A stretch of DNA of 64,000 nucleotides from Rhodospirillaceae bacterium (lineage in GTDB: Bacteria; Pseudomonadota; Alphaproteobacteria; MPNO01; UBA2964). The notes beneath the pieces were generated by a model. It was given only the letters and a program-made list of their open reading frames with translations, was not told the DNA's origin and searched no databases. The stretch lies in the NCBI GenBank assembly GCA_002720855.1, contig PBIN01000014.1:329619-393618 (forward strand), read 5' to 3'. Position numbers and translations under genes: made by a program. Below are positions 18,216 through 28,066 of the stretch, one piece after another. Numbering within the stretch: the first letter of the stretch is position 1; each line of letters begins with the position of its first letter.

Positions 18216-19453
18216 TGTCTTCTCCGCTGGAACCAGGAACTGATATCGAACTCGCTACGATGATTGGCGATGCTCTAGCCGATCACGAGTCACTGGAAAT
18301 TTTTGGTGGCGGTTCCAAGAGGTCGCTGGGCCAACCGCTAGAAGTCGACCGGGAGATATCTCTGGCCGGGCTTTCCGGAATTACACTGTATGAGCCCGAG
18401 GAACTTGTATTGTCGGCGCGCGCCGGAACACCGCTAACAGAGATTCAGGAATGTTTGGCGGAGAAGGGGCAAGAGCTTGCTTTTGAACCACCGGATTGGC
18501 GAGCGCTTTTGGGAACAACCGGCGAACAAACAATCGGTGGCATAGTTGCTACCAATTTAGCCGGACCACGCAGAATTCGAGCCGGCGCACCGCGGGATCA
18601 TCTGCTCGGCGTGTCCCTGGTGACGGGAAGGGCCGAGACCGTAAAAACGGGAGGTCGCGTTGTTAAAAATGTTACCGGATATGATCTCTGCAAGTTGGTC
18701 GCGGGATCATATGGAACGCTTGGTATCGCAACTGATTTAACCGTCAAAGTGCTTCCCGCCGGAGAAAAAACCCGAACGGTTCTCGTTAGCGGTCTAGATG
18801 CCAAGGACGCCGTAAAGGCCTTGAATCTTGCGCTTTCCAGTCCGCACGATGTTTCCGCCGCTGCATATGTACCCGGCGTTCTGACAGGCTGCTCGAGCGT
18901 GTCCTATGTTTCTGGCGCTGGTGCCGCGCTAGCTGCCGTTCGTATTGAAGGACCGGGTCCATCAGTCGAAGCGCGTTGTCTGGCGTTAAGAGACATCCTG
19001 AGTGGATATGGCGCGATTGAGGAATTACATTTTCATAATTCAAGCCGGTTTTGGAAGGAGATCGCCGATGTTTCCCCGTTCTTTGACACCCATGATGTTG
19101 TTTGGCGTGTTTCAGTTCCGCCATCCATTGCCGCCAGTACAGTTCAAAGAATCCAAGAGGAAATCGATGCTGATTTCTATTTTGATTGGGGCGGTGGATT
19201 AATTTGGATCGGTCTCAAAAGCCAGCCCGCTGACGGCGGTGCTTCGGTCGTGCGCGGTGCATTTGAAATTGGTGATGGACATGCGACTCTTGTTCGCGCC
19301 CACTCAGAATTGCGTTCGACTCTCCCGGTTTTTCAACCTCAAACAAAGCCTGTGAAGGCTTTGAGCCAACGAATTAAACGGGCATTTGATCCTGGGAGTA
19401 TTTTAAATCCGGGCCGGATGAGCCTTTCTTTGGAAGCGGCAAATGCGAACTAG
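18215..19453 (+). CDS. glcE: Glycolate oxidase subunit GlcE
   Basis: Second FAD-binding subunit, 412 aa from ATG 18215, which overlaps the glcD stop by one base. It carries only the FAD-binding half in strong form: IFGGGSKRSLGQPL near residue 30, TIGGIVATNLAGPRRIRAG near residue 105 and KNVTGYDLCKLVAGSYGTLG near residue 150. The end FDPGSILNPGRMS is the usual closing motif. GlcE is required with GlcD and GlcF for activity at the membrane. Confidence 0.92.
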   Translation: MSSPLEPGTDIELATMIGDALADHESLEIFGGGSKRSLGQPLEVDREISLAGLSGITLYEPEELVLSARAGTPLTEIQECLAEKGQELAFEPPDWRALLGTTGEQTIGGIVATNLAGPRRIRAGAPRDHLLGVSLVTGRAETVKTGGRVVKNVTGYDLCKLVAGSYGTLGIATDLTVKVLPAGEKTRTVLVSGLDAKDAVKALNLALSSPHDVSAAAYVPGVLTGCSSVSYVSGAGAALAAVRIEGPGPSVEARCLALRDILSGYGAIEELHFHNSSRFWKEIADVSPFFDTHDVVWRVSVPPSIAASTVQRIQEEIDADFYFDWGGGLIWIGLKSQPADGGASVVRGAFEIGDGHATLVRAHSELRSTLPVFQPQTKPVKALSQRIKRAFDPGSILNPGRMSLSLEAANAN

Positions 19454-20762
19454 TTTTTCGATCGCTCAGCTCAACGATCCGGAAATCGCTGACGCCAACG
19501 AGATATTGCGGTCTTGCGTTCACTGCGGATTTTGCACCGCCACCTGTCCGACTTACGCCTTGTTGGGAGACGAGCTGGATAGTCCCCGCGGCCGCATATA
19601 CCTCATAAAAGACATGTTGGAACACGATAGAGCCGCATCCGAAACAGATGTCCAACACATCGACCGCTGCCTTTCCTGTCTCTCGTGTATGACAACTTGC
19701 CCATCAGGTGTGAACTATATGCATCTGGTGGATCACGCCCGCCGTCACATAGAGAATACCTACCGGCGAAAATTCCTTGACCGCATATTGCGATTTTTTC
19801 TCGGTCGGGTTCTGCCCAACAGCAGGTTATTTAATATCGCGCAGTTCGTCGGAATGTTTGTTCGGCCAGTCGCAAGAATCCTGCCCGGCAAGCTCCGTGT
19901 AATGGTGAATTTGGCAAAAACGCGAAATATACCAAATAAAGTAGTGACCCCAATTAAGAAATCATCGGATGGTGACATAAAATTTCACGTCACACTACTG
20001 ACAGGGTGTGTTCAGGACGGTATCGATCCTGCAATAAATCAGGCGACGGTTCGACTCCTCACCAGACTTGGGTGTGACGTTGAAATACGTCAGGACGTTG
20101 GGTGTTGCGGTTCCCTGAACCACCACCTCGGTCAGGAGGGTCGCGCGCTTGATCTGATGAAATCTAATGTTACAGCCTGGTCCAGGAGCGATCAGGAAAA
20201 GAAACTGGATGCCATTGTTGTCAACGCATCGGGTTGCGGAACAACGCTAAAGGATTATGGCTTTATCCTGCGCAATGATCCCGCCTATGCCGAAGACGCC
20301 GAACGGATATCTAACCTCTCTTGCGACATTACAGAATTTTTGTCGCGAACCGGTTTCAGTTCGCATCTATCGAAAACAAAGGAATTGCGAGTTGCCTATC
20401 AGTCTCCCTGTTCCATGCAGCATGGACAAAAAATTAACCAACAACCGTTAGCATTATTACGCGAGTGCGGATTTGATGTCGTCGAACCTGCCGACAGTCA
20501 TTTGTGCTGCGGATCGGCGGGAACTTTTAATGTCTTGCAAAATGAGTTAGCCGACAAATTGCGGGATAAAAAAATAGCATCACTGTCAGCGCTTTCGCCT
20601 GATATAATTGCCAGCGGAAATATAGGTTGTATGACGCAACTCGATACGGCGGGAAAACAAGATATGCCATGTCCGATCGTACATACAGTAGAACTCATCG
20701 ACTGGGCTACCGGCGGTCCAATGCCATCTGTCTTGCAAGGAAACGAAAGTAAGTTTCAATGA
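19443..20762 (+). CDS. glcF: Glycolate oxidase iron-sulfur subunit GlcF
   Basis: Electron-transfer subunit, 439 aa. Two ferredoxin-type [4Fe-4S] motifs are clear: CVHCGFCTATCPTY (about residue 25) and CLSCLSCMTTCPSG (about residue 77). Two cysteine-rich CCG domains follow (GCCGSLNHH, LCCGSAGTFN). It passes electrons from the flavin subunits to the quinone pool. It overlaps glcE by 11 bases and the TPR gene by 4 bases. Confidence 0.93.
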   Translation: MRTSFSIAQLNDPEIADANEILRSCVHCGFCTATCPTYALLGDELDSPRGRIYLIKDMLEHDRAASETDVQHIDRCLSCLSCMTTCPSGVNYMHLVDHARRHIENTYRRKFLDRILRFFLGRVLPNSRLFNIAQFVGMFVRPVARILPGKLRVMVNLAKTRNIPNKVVTPIKKSSDGDIKFHVTLLTGCVQDGIDPAINQATVRLLTRLGCDVEIRQDVGCCGSLNHHLGQEGRALDLMKSNVTAWSRSDQEKKLDAIVVNASGCGTTLKDYGFILRNDPAYAEDAERISNLSCDITEFLSRTGFSSHLSKTKELRVAYQSPCSMQHGQKINQQPLALLRECGFDVVEPADSHLCCGSAGTFNVLQNELADKLRDKKIASLSALSPDIIASGNIGCMTQLDTAGKQDMPCPIVHTVELIDWATGGPMPSVLQGNESKFQ

Positions 20763-21313
20763 AAGATGTACTTGCGTGGATGTCTGGTGAGGCAAAATTA
20801 TCTTTTAAGGTGCCGATTTCAGGAGGTCAGAATGACCCACGTCTGAAACCGCTCTTTATTGCCCTAAAATCGACATCGGATTCAGAGGAAGCGGCACAGA
20901 TTGAAGCAGGAATTTGGGCGCTTTGGGGTTTGTCGGGTGACGAGGAAATCGACCAGCTGATGACGATCGGCATTGGGGCAATGGGTGCTAGCGACGGTGA
21001 AACAGCATTGACCGCGTTCAATGAAATTACCACGCGTGCTCCCGATTATGCAGAAGGGTGGAATAAACGGGCGACATTATTTTATCTGGCGGGCGAGCAT
21101 GAACTATCTATTGCCGATATAAAAAAGACCCTGGATCTGGAACCACGGCATTTCGGAGCGCTGTCGGGGTTGGGGCTCGTTTATATGGCACTGGGTGAAG
21201 AACGTAAGGCTCTGGACGCGTTCGAACAGGCGTTAGAGATTCATCCGCATATGGAAGGTGCTGATACCCACATTCGTGAATTACGCGATATTGTTAAAGG
21301 ACGCGGTGCGTAG
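20759..21313 (+). CDS. TPR-repeat protein at the end of the glc operon
   Basis: 184 aa, cytoplasmic by lack of a signal peptide. About three tetratricopeptide repeats fill residues 75-175 (for example DYAEGWNKRATLFYLAGEHE and LGLVYMALGEERKALDAFEQ). Repeats of this kind mediate protein contacts. The start ATG overlaps the glcF stop (ATGA), so it is translationally coupled to glycolate oxidase. A helper or assembly role is plausible but unproven. Confidence 0.78.
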   Translation: MKDVLAWMSGEAKLSFKVPISGGQNDPRLKPLFIALKSTSDSEEAAQIEAGIWALWGLSGDEEIDQLMTIGIGAMGASDGETALTAFNEITTRAPDYAEGWNKRATLFYLAGEHELSIADIKKTLDLEPRHFGALSGLGLVYMALGEERKALDAFEQALEIHPHMEGADTHIRELRDIVKGRGA

Positions 21314-21319
21314 AAGCTA

Positions 21320-24300
21320 TCAGTGAATAGCCCGGCGGCGGCGGCGCAAGCCTACGAGAACGCCGAGACTTCCCAAAAATACCAGCATGGTTTCCGGCTC
21401 GGATACCCCAGGAGCGGGGACATCCGCTTGCGTGACTTCAATCCAAAGGCTGTCGCCGATAAACAGCTGATTAAAGGCAAGTCCCGTAAGATTGGTCGTC
21501 AGCGTATCAAAGAATCCGCTGAGGAAGCTATGCCCACTCTCCAACCTTACAACCTCAAACTGGTCGCCGACATTGAGGGTTGAGGCAAAGCCCTGATCGG
21601 CAACGACATCCAGACTGCCAGAGAGGTCAGCGTCACCGTTCAGTATGTTCAGGAGATCGTGCCCGACACCAACAACAGCGCCAAAAAGCTCGAATTCAAA
21701 GCTGGCAGCACTCCCTTGAAAATAGTCGCCATCCATAATTGTCAAAATACCAGGAGAGTTCCCGACCGCGAGCGTACCGCCGGTATTATTCAAGGCGTGT
21801 GACCCGTTACCATTGAAATCAACGGTGCCACTGCCGCCAAACCGGCCGCCTTGCAGCTGTACCGAGCTGTTGCTTGCGGCGGTTGTCATGATGCCGTTGA
21901 TCGTTACTTGGCCGCCGGTCTGGATAAAGTTTGTGCCCAGCGTGACGTCAAGGCGGCTGCCTGACTGCACATCGATAAGGCCGCCTGCCTGCTCAAACTC
22001 GTCGTTAGCGGCGCTAATATCAAAACCGGCTGCCCCTGATGCCCGAAGTGTGCCGTGATTCACGAATTTCAGCGCGCCGCCATCGATGAGAATGGCATTA
22101 TTTGTCTGATTGGCGTCTATCGTTCCAAAGTTCTCCATCCCGCCGGTGTTGCCACCAATTTGTCCCGCACCACTGATCGTTTGGTTCGCGCCAATTGTCA
22201 GCGTATCCGCGCCAGTATCATTTCGAATTCGATTTTGAAAATTATCTGACATTATGATGGAACCTGAACCGCTTAACGTTTGTGTACCGACGAACTCGAG
22301 GTCGGTGGCACCTCCGGCCGAGTTCATCTCAATTGTCCCGTCATTGACGAATCCATTTTGAAACCGCCAATCGTGGGAGTTTGCGCTGACTATTTTGGAG
22401 CCGGCAGTGAGACGAACATTGTCGAGGGTCGCACCTATTGTAGTTTGATTGGTCCGAATCTCAGCCGTTCCAACCGTCGTGAGGTCGCCGCCAACAAGGA
22501 CAGACTGGTTACTTAGGAAGGTTAAATTGGAACCGTTGAGTGCCTCTATTGTCGTGTTATTGGTAAAGGTGCCGGCGCCAAAAGAAATGCCGCCGGTTCC
22601 TTCTGCGCGCAGGATGTTATTTTGTGTAAAGCCCAACGCACCCGGGTCCAGATGCAAATTAATGGTGCCCTGCTGGCGAATCTCTCCGTTATTGACCGTT
22701 CCGCCGACATTGAGGCCTATCTGCCCTGCACCCCGGATTACCTGGTTCGCGCCAATCGTCAATGTATCTGCTGCATCGTCCACGAAAATTCTATTTTGGC
22801 TGCTATCAGACATCACGACTTCACCACTGCCACCCAAGGTTTGTGTTCCAACAAACTCAAGGTCCGTCGCGCCCCCAGCCGAGTTCATGCTGACGGTGCC
22901 GTCATTGACAAAGCCGTTCTGAAAACGCCAATCCTGGGAAATCGCGCTGACCATATTGGATCCGGCCGTGAGACGCACATTGTCCAGCAATGCACCCGTC
23001 GAGGTTTGTGTGGTCCTAATTTCGGCTGTTCCAATGGTCGTGAGGTCTCCTCCGACAATCGTCGTAAGACTACTCGTGATAGTAAGGTTGGAATCGGCCA
23101 ACGCTTCTATTGTCGTGTTATTGGTAAAGGTGCCGGCGCCAAATGAAATGCCGCCAGTTCCTTCTGCGCGCAGGATGTTATTTTGTGTAAAGCCCAACGC
23201 ACCCGGATCCAGATGTAAATTAACGGTGCCTTGCTGACGGATCGTCCCATTGTTGATGGTGCCTCCGAGATTAAGGCCTATTTGCCCGGCGCCCCGGATG
23301 ACCTGGTTCGCCCCAATCGTCAGTGTATCTGCCGCATCGTCCGCGAAAATTCTATTCTGGTTACTATCGGACATCACGATTTCGCCGTTTCCGCTCAATG
23401 TTTGTGTTCCGATAAATTCCAGGTCCGTTGAACCGCCCGCTGAATTCATGCTGATAGTACCGTCATTGACAAAACCATTCTGGAAACGCCAGTCATGGGA
23501 ATTACCGCTAACCAAATTTGATCCAGATGTCAGTCGAACGTTATCCAGCAGCGCGCCGGCGGTCGTTAAGTTAGTTCTGATTTCGCCTGTTCCCGCTGTC
23601 GTCAAATCGCCGCCGACAATAGTAGCGTTTGTACTGTTCATCGTGAGGTTTGAACCGGTCGATACACTGATCGATGTATTATTTGTAAAGGTGCCGTCCG
23701 AAAGTAAAATCCCGCCGGCCCCGGTTGCTTGCATCGTACCGTTATTGACAAAGCCCGCCGAATTATCGGGATTGATGTGTAGATTGGTGACACCTTCCTG
23801 GATTATCGTACCGTTATTAACAAACCCGCCAACAGCTGCCAGAATTTGACCAGCGCCACGGATGGTATGAGTGGCGCTGTTAGTAATTATATCCGCCGCC
23901 GCATCGGCGATGATCCTGTTCTGATCACTGTCGGTCATTTTGAGGGTACCGGACCCAGAGATCGTCTGGGTCCCGACGAATCTTACATCCGTTGCGCCAC
24001 CCGCTGAATTGAGTTCCCAGGTACCTTCGTTGGTAATCCCGTTAAATATTCTGAGATCATGACTGTTATTCTGAACCAGCTTTGAACCGCTTGTTAATGT
24101 GACGCCGTCCAGCTGAGCACCGGTCGATGTAGTGTTTGTTCTAAATTCGCCCGTACCGGTGGTTGTAAGATTTCCTCCCACAATCTTGACGCCGGTATCG
24201 TTAAAAGTGACGTGTGAACCGTTGGCTGCTTCAATCGTGCTGTTGTTGGTGTAATCCGCACCATTGAGAAAAAGGCCACCCGAACCTTCAGCTCTTAAAA

Positions 24301-24958
24301 CGTTGTTGTTGACGAAATTCCCTGTTGAATCGGGGTCAATAAAAAGTGCGGTTGTGCCCTGCTGAATAATCGAACCGCTATTGACGATACCACCTGAATT
24401 GAACCCTATCTGCCCGGCACCCTGAATCGTGTGGCCCAGCCCGTTGGTCAGGATATTCCCGGCCCCATTAATGAAAACCCGATTTTGATTGCTATCGCTC
24501 AGCGTGAGAGTACCGGTGCCGGATATCGAGCCTCCGGCGGAAAAGACTAGATCGGTCGCTCCGCCGAGGGAGTTCATATTGATTGCGCCGTTGTTGGTCA
24601 GCGTACCGTTGACCAATGCAAGGTCGTTGGAGTTGATAAAATTGAGTGTGTCGTTGGAGGAGACGTTCAGAGAGTCGATCGTAACACTGGTATTGAGATC
24701 AACGACTGAATTTCCCGCACCGCCATTGTCGATCTGTACGCTGAACGTATCGCCGCCAACATTATTTGGAAAAGTTGCGGTAGCTGGTGCTGCACTAAAG
24801 CTCCAATTTGCCGGATTACCAACACCGCTATCCCAACTGTCATTGTTACCAGAGGTCCAGGTCGCCGTAATCGGCGCCGCCATCAACGATGTACTTGCGG
24901 AAAGACAAATCAAGAGCGCGGTTACGGATGCGCCGGTCCTAAGAAGCCGTTTGTTCAT
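21320..24958 (-). CDS. Giant repetitive surface protein with VSEP (PEP-CTERM-like) sorting tail
   Basis: Exported protein of 1212 aa. The signal peptide ends near SLMAAP (residue 28). Residues 122-975 are five tandem copies of a 187-188-residue unit rich in Asn, Gly and Thr, of the beta-helix kind seen in autotransporter passengers; each copy contains FxGTQTLSGSG, QNRI, IRGAGQIG and GGDLTT motifs. The fifth copy decays. The tail is VSEPE, a hydrophobic helix (LVFLGSLGVLVGL) and RRRRR, so it should be exosortase-anchored rather than a classical autotransporter. The gene ends 6 bases from the convergent TPR gene. Confidence 0.85.
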   Translation of the reverse strand: MNKRLLRTGASVTALLICLSASTSLMAAPITATWTSGNNDSWDSGVGNPANWSFSAAPATATFPNNVGGDTFSVQIDNGGAGNSVVDLNTSVTIDSLNVSSNDTLNFINSNDLALVNGTLTNNGAINMNSLGGATDLVFSAGGSISGTGTLTLSDSNQNRVFINGAGNILTNGLGHTIQGAGQIGFNSGGIVNSGSIIQQGTTALFIDPDSTGNFVNNNVLRAEGSGGLFLNGADYTNNSTIEAANGSHVTFNDTGVKIVGGNLTTTGTGEFRTNTTSTGAQLDGVTLTSGSKLVQNNSHDLRIFNGITNEGTWELNSAGGATDVRFVGTQTISGSGTLKMTDSDQNRIIADAAADIITNSATHTIRGAGQILAAVGGFVNNGTIIQEGVTNLHINPDNSAGFVNNGTMQATGAGGILLSDGTFTNNTSISVSTGSNLTMNSTNATIVGGDLTTAGTGEIRTNLTTAGALLDNVRLTSGSNLVSGNSHDWRFQNGFVNDGTISMNSAGGSTDLEFIGTQTLSGNGEIVMSDSNQNRIFADDAADTLTIGANQVIRGAGQIGLNLGGTINNGTIRQQGTVNLHLDPGALGFTQNNILRAEGTGGISFGAGTFTNNTTIEALADSNLTITSSLTTIVGGDLTTIGTAEIRTTQTSTGALLDNVRLTAGSNMVSAISQDWRFQNGFVNDGTVSMNSAGGATDLEFVGTQTLGGSGEVVMSDSSQNRIFVDDAADTLTIGANQVIRGAGQIGLNVGGTVNNGEIRQQGTINLHLDPGALGFTQNNILRAEGTGGISFGAGTFTNNTTIEALNGSNLTFLSNQSVLVGGDLTTVGTAEIRTNQTTIGATLDNVRLTAGSKIVSANSHDWRFQNGFVNDGTIEMNSAGGATDLEFVGTQTLSGSGSIIMSDNFQNRIRNDTGADTLTIGANQTISGAGQIGGNTGGMENFGTIDANQTNNAILIDGGALKFVNHGTLRASGAAGFDISAANDEFEQAGGLIDVQSGSRLDVTLGTNFIQTGGQVTINGIMTTAASNSSVQLQGGRFGGSGTVDFNGNGSHALNNTGGTLAVGNSPGILTIMDGDYFQGSAASFEFELFGAVVGVGHDLLNILNGDADLSGSLDVVADQGFASTLNVGDQFEVVRLESGHSFLSGFFDTLTTNLTGLAFNQLFIGDSLWIEVTQADVPAPGVSEPETMLVFLGSLGVLVGLRRRRRAIH
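22034..24595 (-). repeat. Five tandem 561-564-base coding repeats
   Basis: Unit starts fall at residues 122, 310, 498, 685 and 872 of the protein, i.e. spacings of 188, 188, 187 and 187 codons. Copies 3 and 4 are nearly identical in DNA: the stretch at 22561-22680 recurs at 23122-23241 with only a few changes, an offset of exactly 561 bases. The outer copies are more diverged, which indicates recent local duplication or gene conversion in the middle. Confidence 0.85.
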
Positions 24959-25034
24959 TTAACGCCTGATCCCCTCAGACAGTCTTGTGAACGACTTCCC
25001 CTAAGCCCTCGTAAATCTTATACAGATCAAAATG

Positions 25035-26453
25035 TTAGCGTTCAACCCAGGCGATGCGGAGGACATTCGTCGCGCCCGGCGTGCCGAAGGGAACCCCGGC
25101 AGTGATGACGACGCTTTCTGAAGGTGCGGCAAAGTTGAAGTCCTTCGCAATCTGGCAGGCTCGTCCGACCATGCTCGAAAAATCGCTGACATCTTCCGCG
25201 ATAACACATTGCACGCCCCAGGCGACCGCCAGTCTGCGCGCGGTCGGTAATTTCTCTGTAAGGCATAAAATTGGAACTTCGGGTCGTTCGCGGGCAGCTC
25301 GGTATGTTGTCGAGCCTGATGTCGTGTAGGTAACAATTGCCGCAGAGGAAATGGTATGTGCGACCTGCCGTGCTGCTGCCGTAATTGCGTCGGGCGCGTT
25401 AGCTTCGGGGTCGCTATGTTCTGTTTCGATACGGTTCCAAAATTCCGGATCAAGTTCCACACGATGGATGATACGGTCCATCATTTCGACAGCCTCAAGC
25501 GGATGTTGGCCGGCAGCGGTTTCCGCTGACAGCATTACAGCGTCGGCTCCGTCATAGATAGCGGTAGCGACATCGGATGCCTCGGCGCGCGTTGGAGTTG
25601 GCGAGTCGATCATGGATTCTAGCATCTGCGTTGCGACCACTACCGGTTTCCCCTGCTGCCGGCATTCGCGGATGATCCGCTTTTGCAGGCTTGGCACATC
25701 CTCGGGCGGAAGTTCCACACCCAAATCGCCCCGTGCCACCATAATTGCGTCCGACATTGTAATGATCTGGTCGAGATGCTCGATGGCGCTTGGTTTTTCG
25801 AGTTTTGATAAGACCCCTGCGCGCCCGGCGATGATTTTGCGAGCCTCCGCAATGTCGTCAGGGCGTTGGACGAAACTCAATCCGATAAAGTCGACGCCGT
25901 GATCGAGAGCAAAATTAAGGTCGTCCCGATCCTTTTCGCCCAATGAGGAAATTGGCAAAACGGCATTCGGGACATTAACACCTTTATGGTTCGAAACCTG
26001 CCCGCCTGTAATAACCTCTGCTTCGGCGAAATCTTCTCCTGCATTAATGACTTTCAACCGTAGCTTTCCATCATCGATTAGAAGCTCGGTTCCTGCTGCC
26101 AGGGCGGCAAAGACTTCGGGGTGTGGTAGGGAAACTCTTTTCGCATCGCCTGGTTTGGTGTCGAGATCCAGGCGCAACGTCGCACCGACATCTAGTTCCA
26201 CTGCACCATCGGCGAATTCGCCAACGCGCAATTTGGGTCCTTGCAGATCGGTGAGAATACCAATGGGGCGGCCGGTTTCTATTTCGAGTTTTCTAATGGT
26301 GGAAATTTTTGCAGCGTGGTTGTCATGGGTGCCATGGCTGAAATTCAGCCGAAACACATCGGCCCCTGCATCAAACAGGGTGCGGATCATATCTGGCGTA
26401 TCGCTGGAAGGCCCAAGTGTCGCCACGATTTTTGCTTGTCTGTATCGGCGCAT
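25035..26453 (-). CDS. pyk: Pyruvate kinase
   Basis: Glycolytic enzyme converting PEP and ADP to pyruvate and ATP, 472 aa from ATG 26453, which has an AAGGA ribosome site; the longer in-frame opening overlaps the preceding gene. Visible motifs are TLGPSS, RLNFSHGTHDNH, the active-site LSKLEKPSAIEHL, MVARGDLGVELP and the substrate/K site TPTRAEASDVATAIYDGADAVMLSAE. The length is normal for the bacterial family. It follows glycerate 2-kinase by 22 bases on the same strand, an arrangement that channels glycerate-derived 2-phosphoglycerate towards pyruvate (with enolase elsewhere). Confidence 0.94.
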   Translation of the reverse strand: MRRYRQAKIVATLGPSSDTPDMIRTLFDAGADVFRLNFSHGTHDNHAAKISTIRKLEIETGRPIGILTDLQGPKLRVGEFADGAVELDVGATLRLDLDTKPGDAKRVSLPHPEVFAALAAGTELLIDDGKLRLKVINAGEDFAEAEVITGGQVSNHKGVNVPNAVLPISSLGEKDRDDLNFALDHGVDFIGLSFVQRPDDIAEARKIIAGRAGVLSKLEKPSAIEHLDQIITMSDAIMVARGDLGVELPPEDVPSLQKRIIRECRQQGKPVVVATQMLESMIDSPTPTRAEASDVATAIYDGADAVMLSAETAAGQHPLEAVEMMDRIIHRVELDPEFWNRIETEHSDPEANAPDAITAAARQVAHTISSAAIVTYTTSGSTTYRAARERPEVPILCLTEKLPTARRLAVAWGVQCVIAEDVSDFSSMVGRACQIAKDFNFAAPSESVVITAGVPFGTPGATNVLRIAWVER

Positions 26454-26475
26454 GGAATCCTTATAGATCAGGGTG

Positions 26476-27744
26476 TCAGTAGGCGCCAGCGCATATCGCG
26501 ATAGCCCGGAAGTCATTTACATTCGTCAGCGTGGGCCCTGTTTCAATTGTATGACCGAGCATCTCAAATAGGGTCGCGCTACGATGAGCGGTTAGCAAAC
26601 CTGTGGGGTCCAGACCCATTTCAATTGCGCCGGAAACGCTATAGGGCGTTAAGATCGCCCCGGCGTTGCGACTGTTCCCGTCGATGCCGTCTGTATCCGC
26701 TGACAGTGCCCAAATTTTTGGATCGCGGTTGAGAGCCAATCCCAGCGCGAGAAGATATTCACTATTCGGGCCGCCATCGCCATTCGATCCGCCCAACGTG
26801 ACCGTGACCTCACCGCCTGAGAGTAAAACCAGGGGGCGGGATTCTGCATTTCTGAAACGTGCTGCTTCGAGCGCTTGCCGGGCATGTTCGTCGGCAACGT
26901 CCTTAGCCTCCCCTTCGATGTCGTCTCCGAGGGTGACGGCTTCCCACCCTTGGCGTTCGGCCTCTGCTTTGGCCGCGTTTAAGACGTCGCTGGAGCGGGC
27001 GACAATTGAAACGGTGTCTAACTCGAACGCGTCCTTATGCAAAAATGACGTCGTGTTTTTTGATAATACGGTCCGAACATTCTCTGGGATATCGATATTG
27101 TAGCGATCCAGAATATCGGAAACTGGTTCGCTCGCCGTTGGCGGCAGTGTTGGTCCCGAGGCAACTATGGCTGGATTGTCTCCGGCAACATCCGAGACGA
27201 TTAGTGTTGCGACCCGCGCGGGGCGTGCTGCGTTTGCAAGGCGCCCCCCTTTTATCGCTGATAATGCGCAGCGCACCGTATTGATCTCCGCGATAGGGGC
27301 GCCGGATCGTAGGAAAGCCTGGTTTATTGTCTGCTTTTCTTCGAGTGTGATCCCGGCTGCCGGGAGAGTGAGAAGCGCTGAGCCGCCCCCTGACAGTAGC
27401 GCGACAACAAGATCGTCCGCAGTCAGGTGGGAAACCATGTCAAGAATGCGCCGGGCGGCTTCCTCTCCCGCTTCGTCGGGTACTGGATGCCTAGCCTCCA
27501 AGATCTCGATCGATTTGCATTCAACCGCATGACCGTAAGGGACAACGACGGCACCCGAGAATTCACCCGCCCAGTGGGATTCGAACGTCAGCGCCATTGC
27601 TGCCGCCGCCTTGCCGGCGCCTACAACAACTGTTTTGCCTTTTGGCGGTTTGGGCAAATGAGTCGTTAAACATTGTTCTGCGGAAACCGCACCAATTGCG
27701 GTATCAAAGAGGTGCCTCAAAAATTTGTCTGGCTGTTCGGTCAT
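26476..27744 (-). CDS. gckA: Glycerate 2-kinase (MOFRL family; TtuD/GckA type)
   Basis: 422 aa from ATG 27744. The DUF4147 domain (VVVGAGKAAAAMA near residue 47, LLSGGGSALL near 120) and the C-terminal MOFRL domain (LLSGGEVTVTLGGSNGDGG near residue 300, ALSADTDGIDGNS near 345) are both present. The family phosphorylates D-glycerate to 2-phosphoglycerate; older annotations call it hydroxypyruvate reductase TtuD. It forms an operon with pyruvate kinase. With glcDEF nearby it fits use of glycolate or glyoxylate, although the carboligase step is not in the window. Confidence 0.9.
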   Translation of the reverse strand: MTEQPDKFLRHLFDTAIGAVSAEQCLTTHLPKPPKGKTVVVGAGKAAAAMALTFESHWAGEFSGAVVVPYGHAVECKSIEILEARHPVPDEAGEEAARRILDMVSHLTADDLVVALLSGGGSALLTLPAAGITLEEKQTINQAFLRSGAPIAEINTVRCALSAIKGGRLANAARPARVATLIVSDVAGDNPAIVASGPTLPPTASEPVSDILDRYNIDIPENVRTVLSKNTTSFLHKDAFELDTVSIVARSSDVLNAAKAEAERQGWEAVTLGDDIEGEAKDVADEHARQALEAARFRNAESRPLVLLSGGEVTVTLGGSNGDGGPNSEYLLALGLALNRDPKIWALSADTDGIDGNSRNAGAILTPYSVSGAIEMGLDPTGLLTAHRSATLFEMLGHTIETGPTLTNVNDFRAIAICAGAY

Positions 27745-27814
27745 TGAGCCATTAGACCTTAGCGCCACAGATCGTGCAAAGGACCATAAGGTAATCAATG
27801 GCAGGGAGGGTAAT

Positions 27815-28066
27815 TTGGACGTCTTCACACAAGGAACCCGTTCTTTTGCTGCTCTCCGCTGGTTCGGCACGATTACCGGTGTGGCTGGGGCGCTGGTCCT
27901 GGCCCTCAACATCCCGATAAGCGGCTGGGGTTGGGTCCTTTTTGGATTTTCTTCGCTTTGCTGGACAATTGCTGGCGCTGTTATGCGTGACTACAGTCTC
28001 GTTGTGCTGCAAGTGGCTTTTTTAATCGTTGATTTAATCGGAATCTGGCGGTGGCTTATAGTATAA
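27815..28066 (+). CDS. Small inner-membrane protein, unknown function
   Basis: 83 aa from TTG 27815, chosen for its GGGAGG ribosome site 6 bases upstream; an in-frame extension to 27725 overlaps the divergent kinase gene. Three hydrophobic segments with small loops are visible (GTITGVAGALVLALNI; GWGWVLFGFSSLCWTIAGAVM; VVLQVAFLIVDLIGIWRW). This resembles small bacterial proteins with PnuC-like transmembrane segments. No enzyme motif is seen. It is divergent from glycerate 2-kinase. Confidence 0.68.
   Translation: MDVFTQGTRSFAALRWFGTITGVAGALVLALNIPISGWGWVLFGFSSLCWTIAGAVMRDYSLVVLQVAFLIVDLIGIWRWLIV

Noticed and set aside
22034..24595. Regularly spaced repeats that could suggest a CRISPR-like array.
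   Set aside because: Units are 561 bases, in frame and part of a protein with signal peptide and sorting tail; no short repeats with unique spacers.
27575..27588. A tRNA-like T-loop string (GGGATTCGAACG read on the minus strand as CGTTCGAATCCC).
   Set aside because: It lies inside glycerate 2-kinase codons (FESHWAGE region); no acceptor stem, D-arm or anticodon arm can be built around it.
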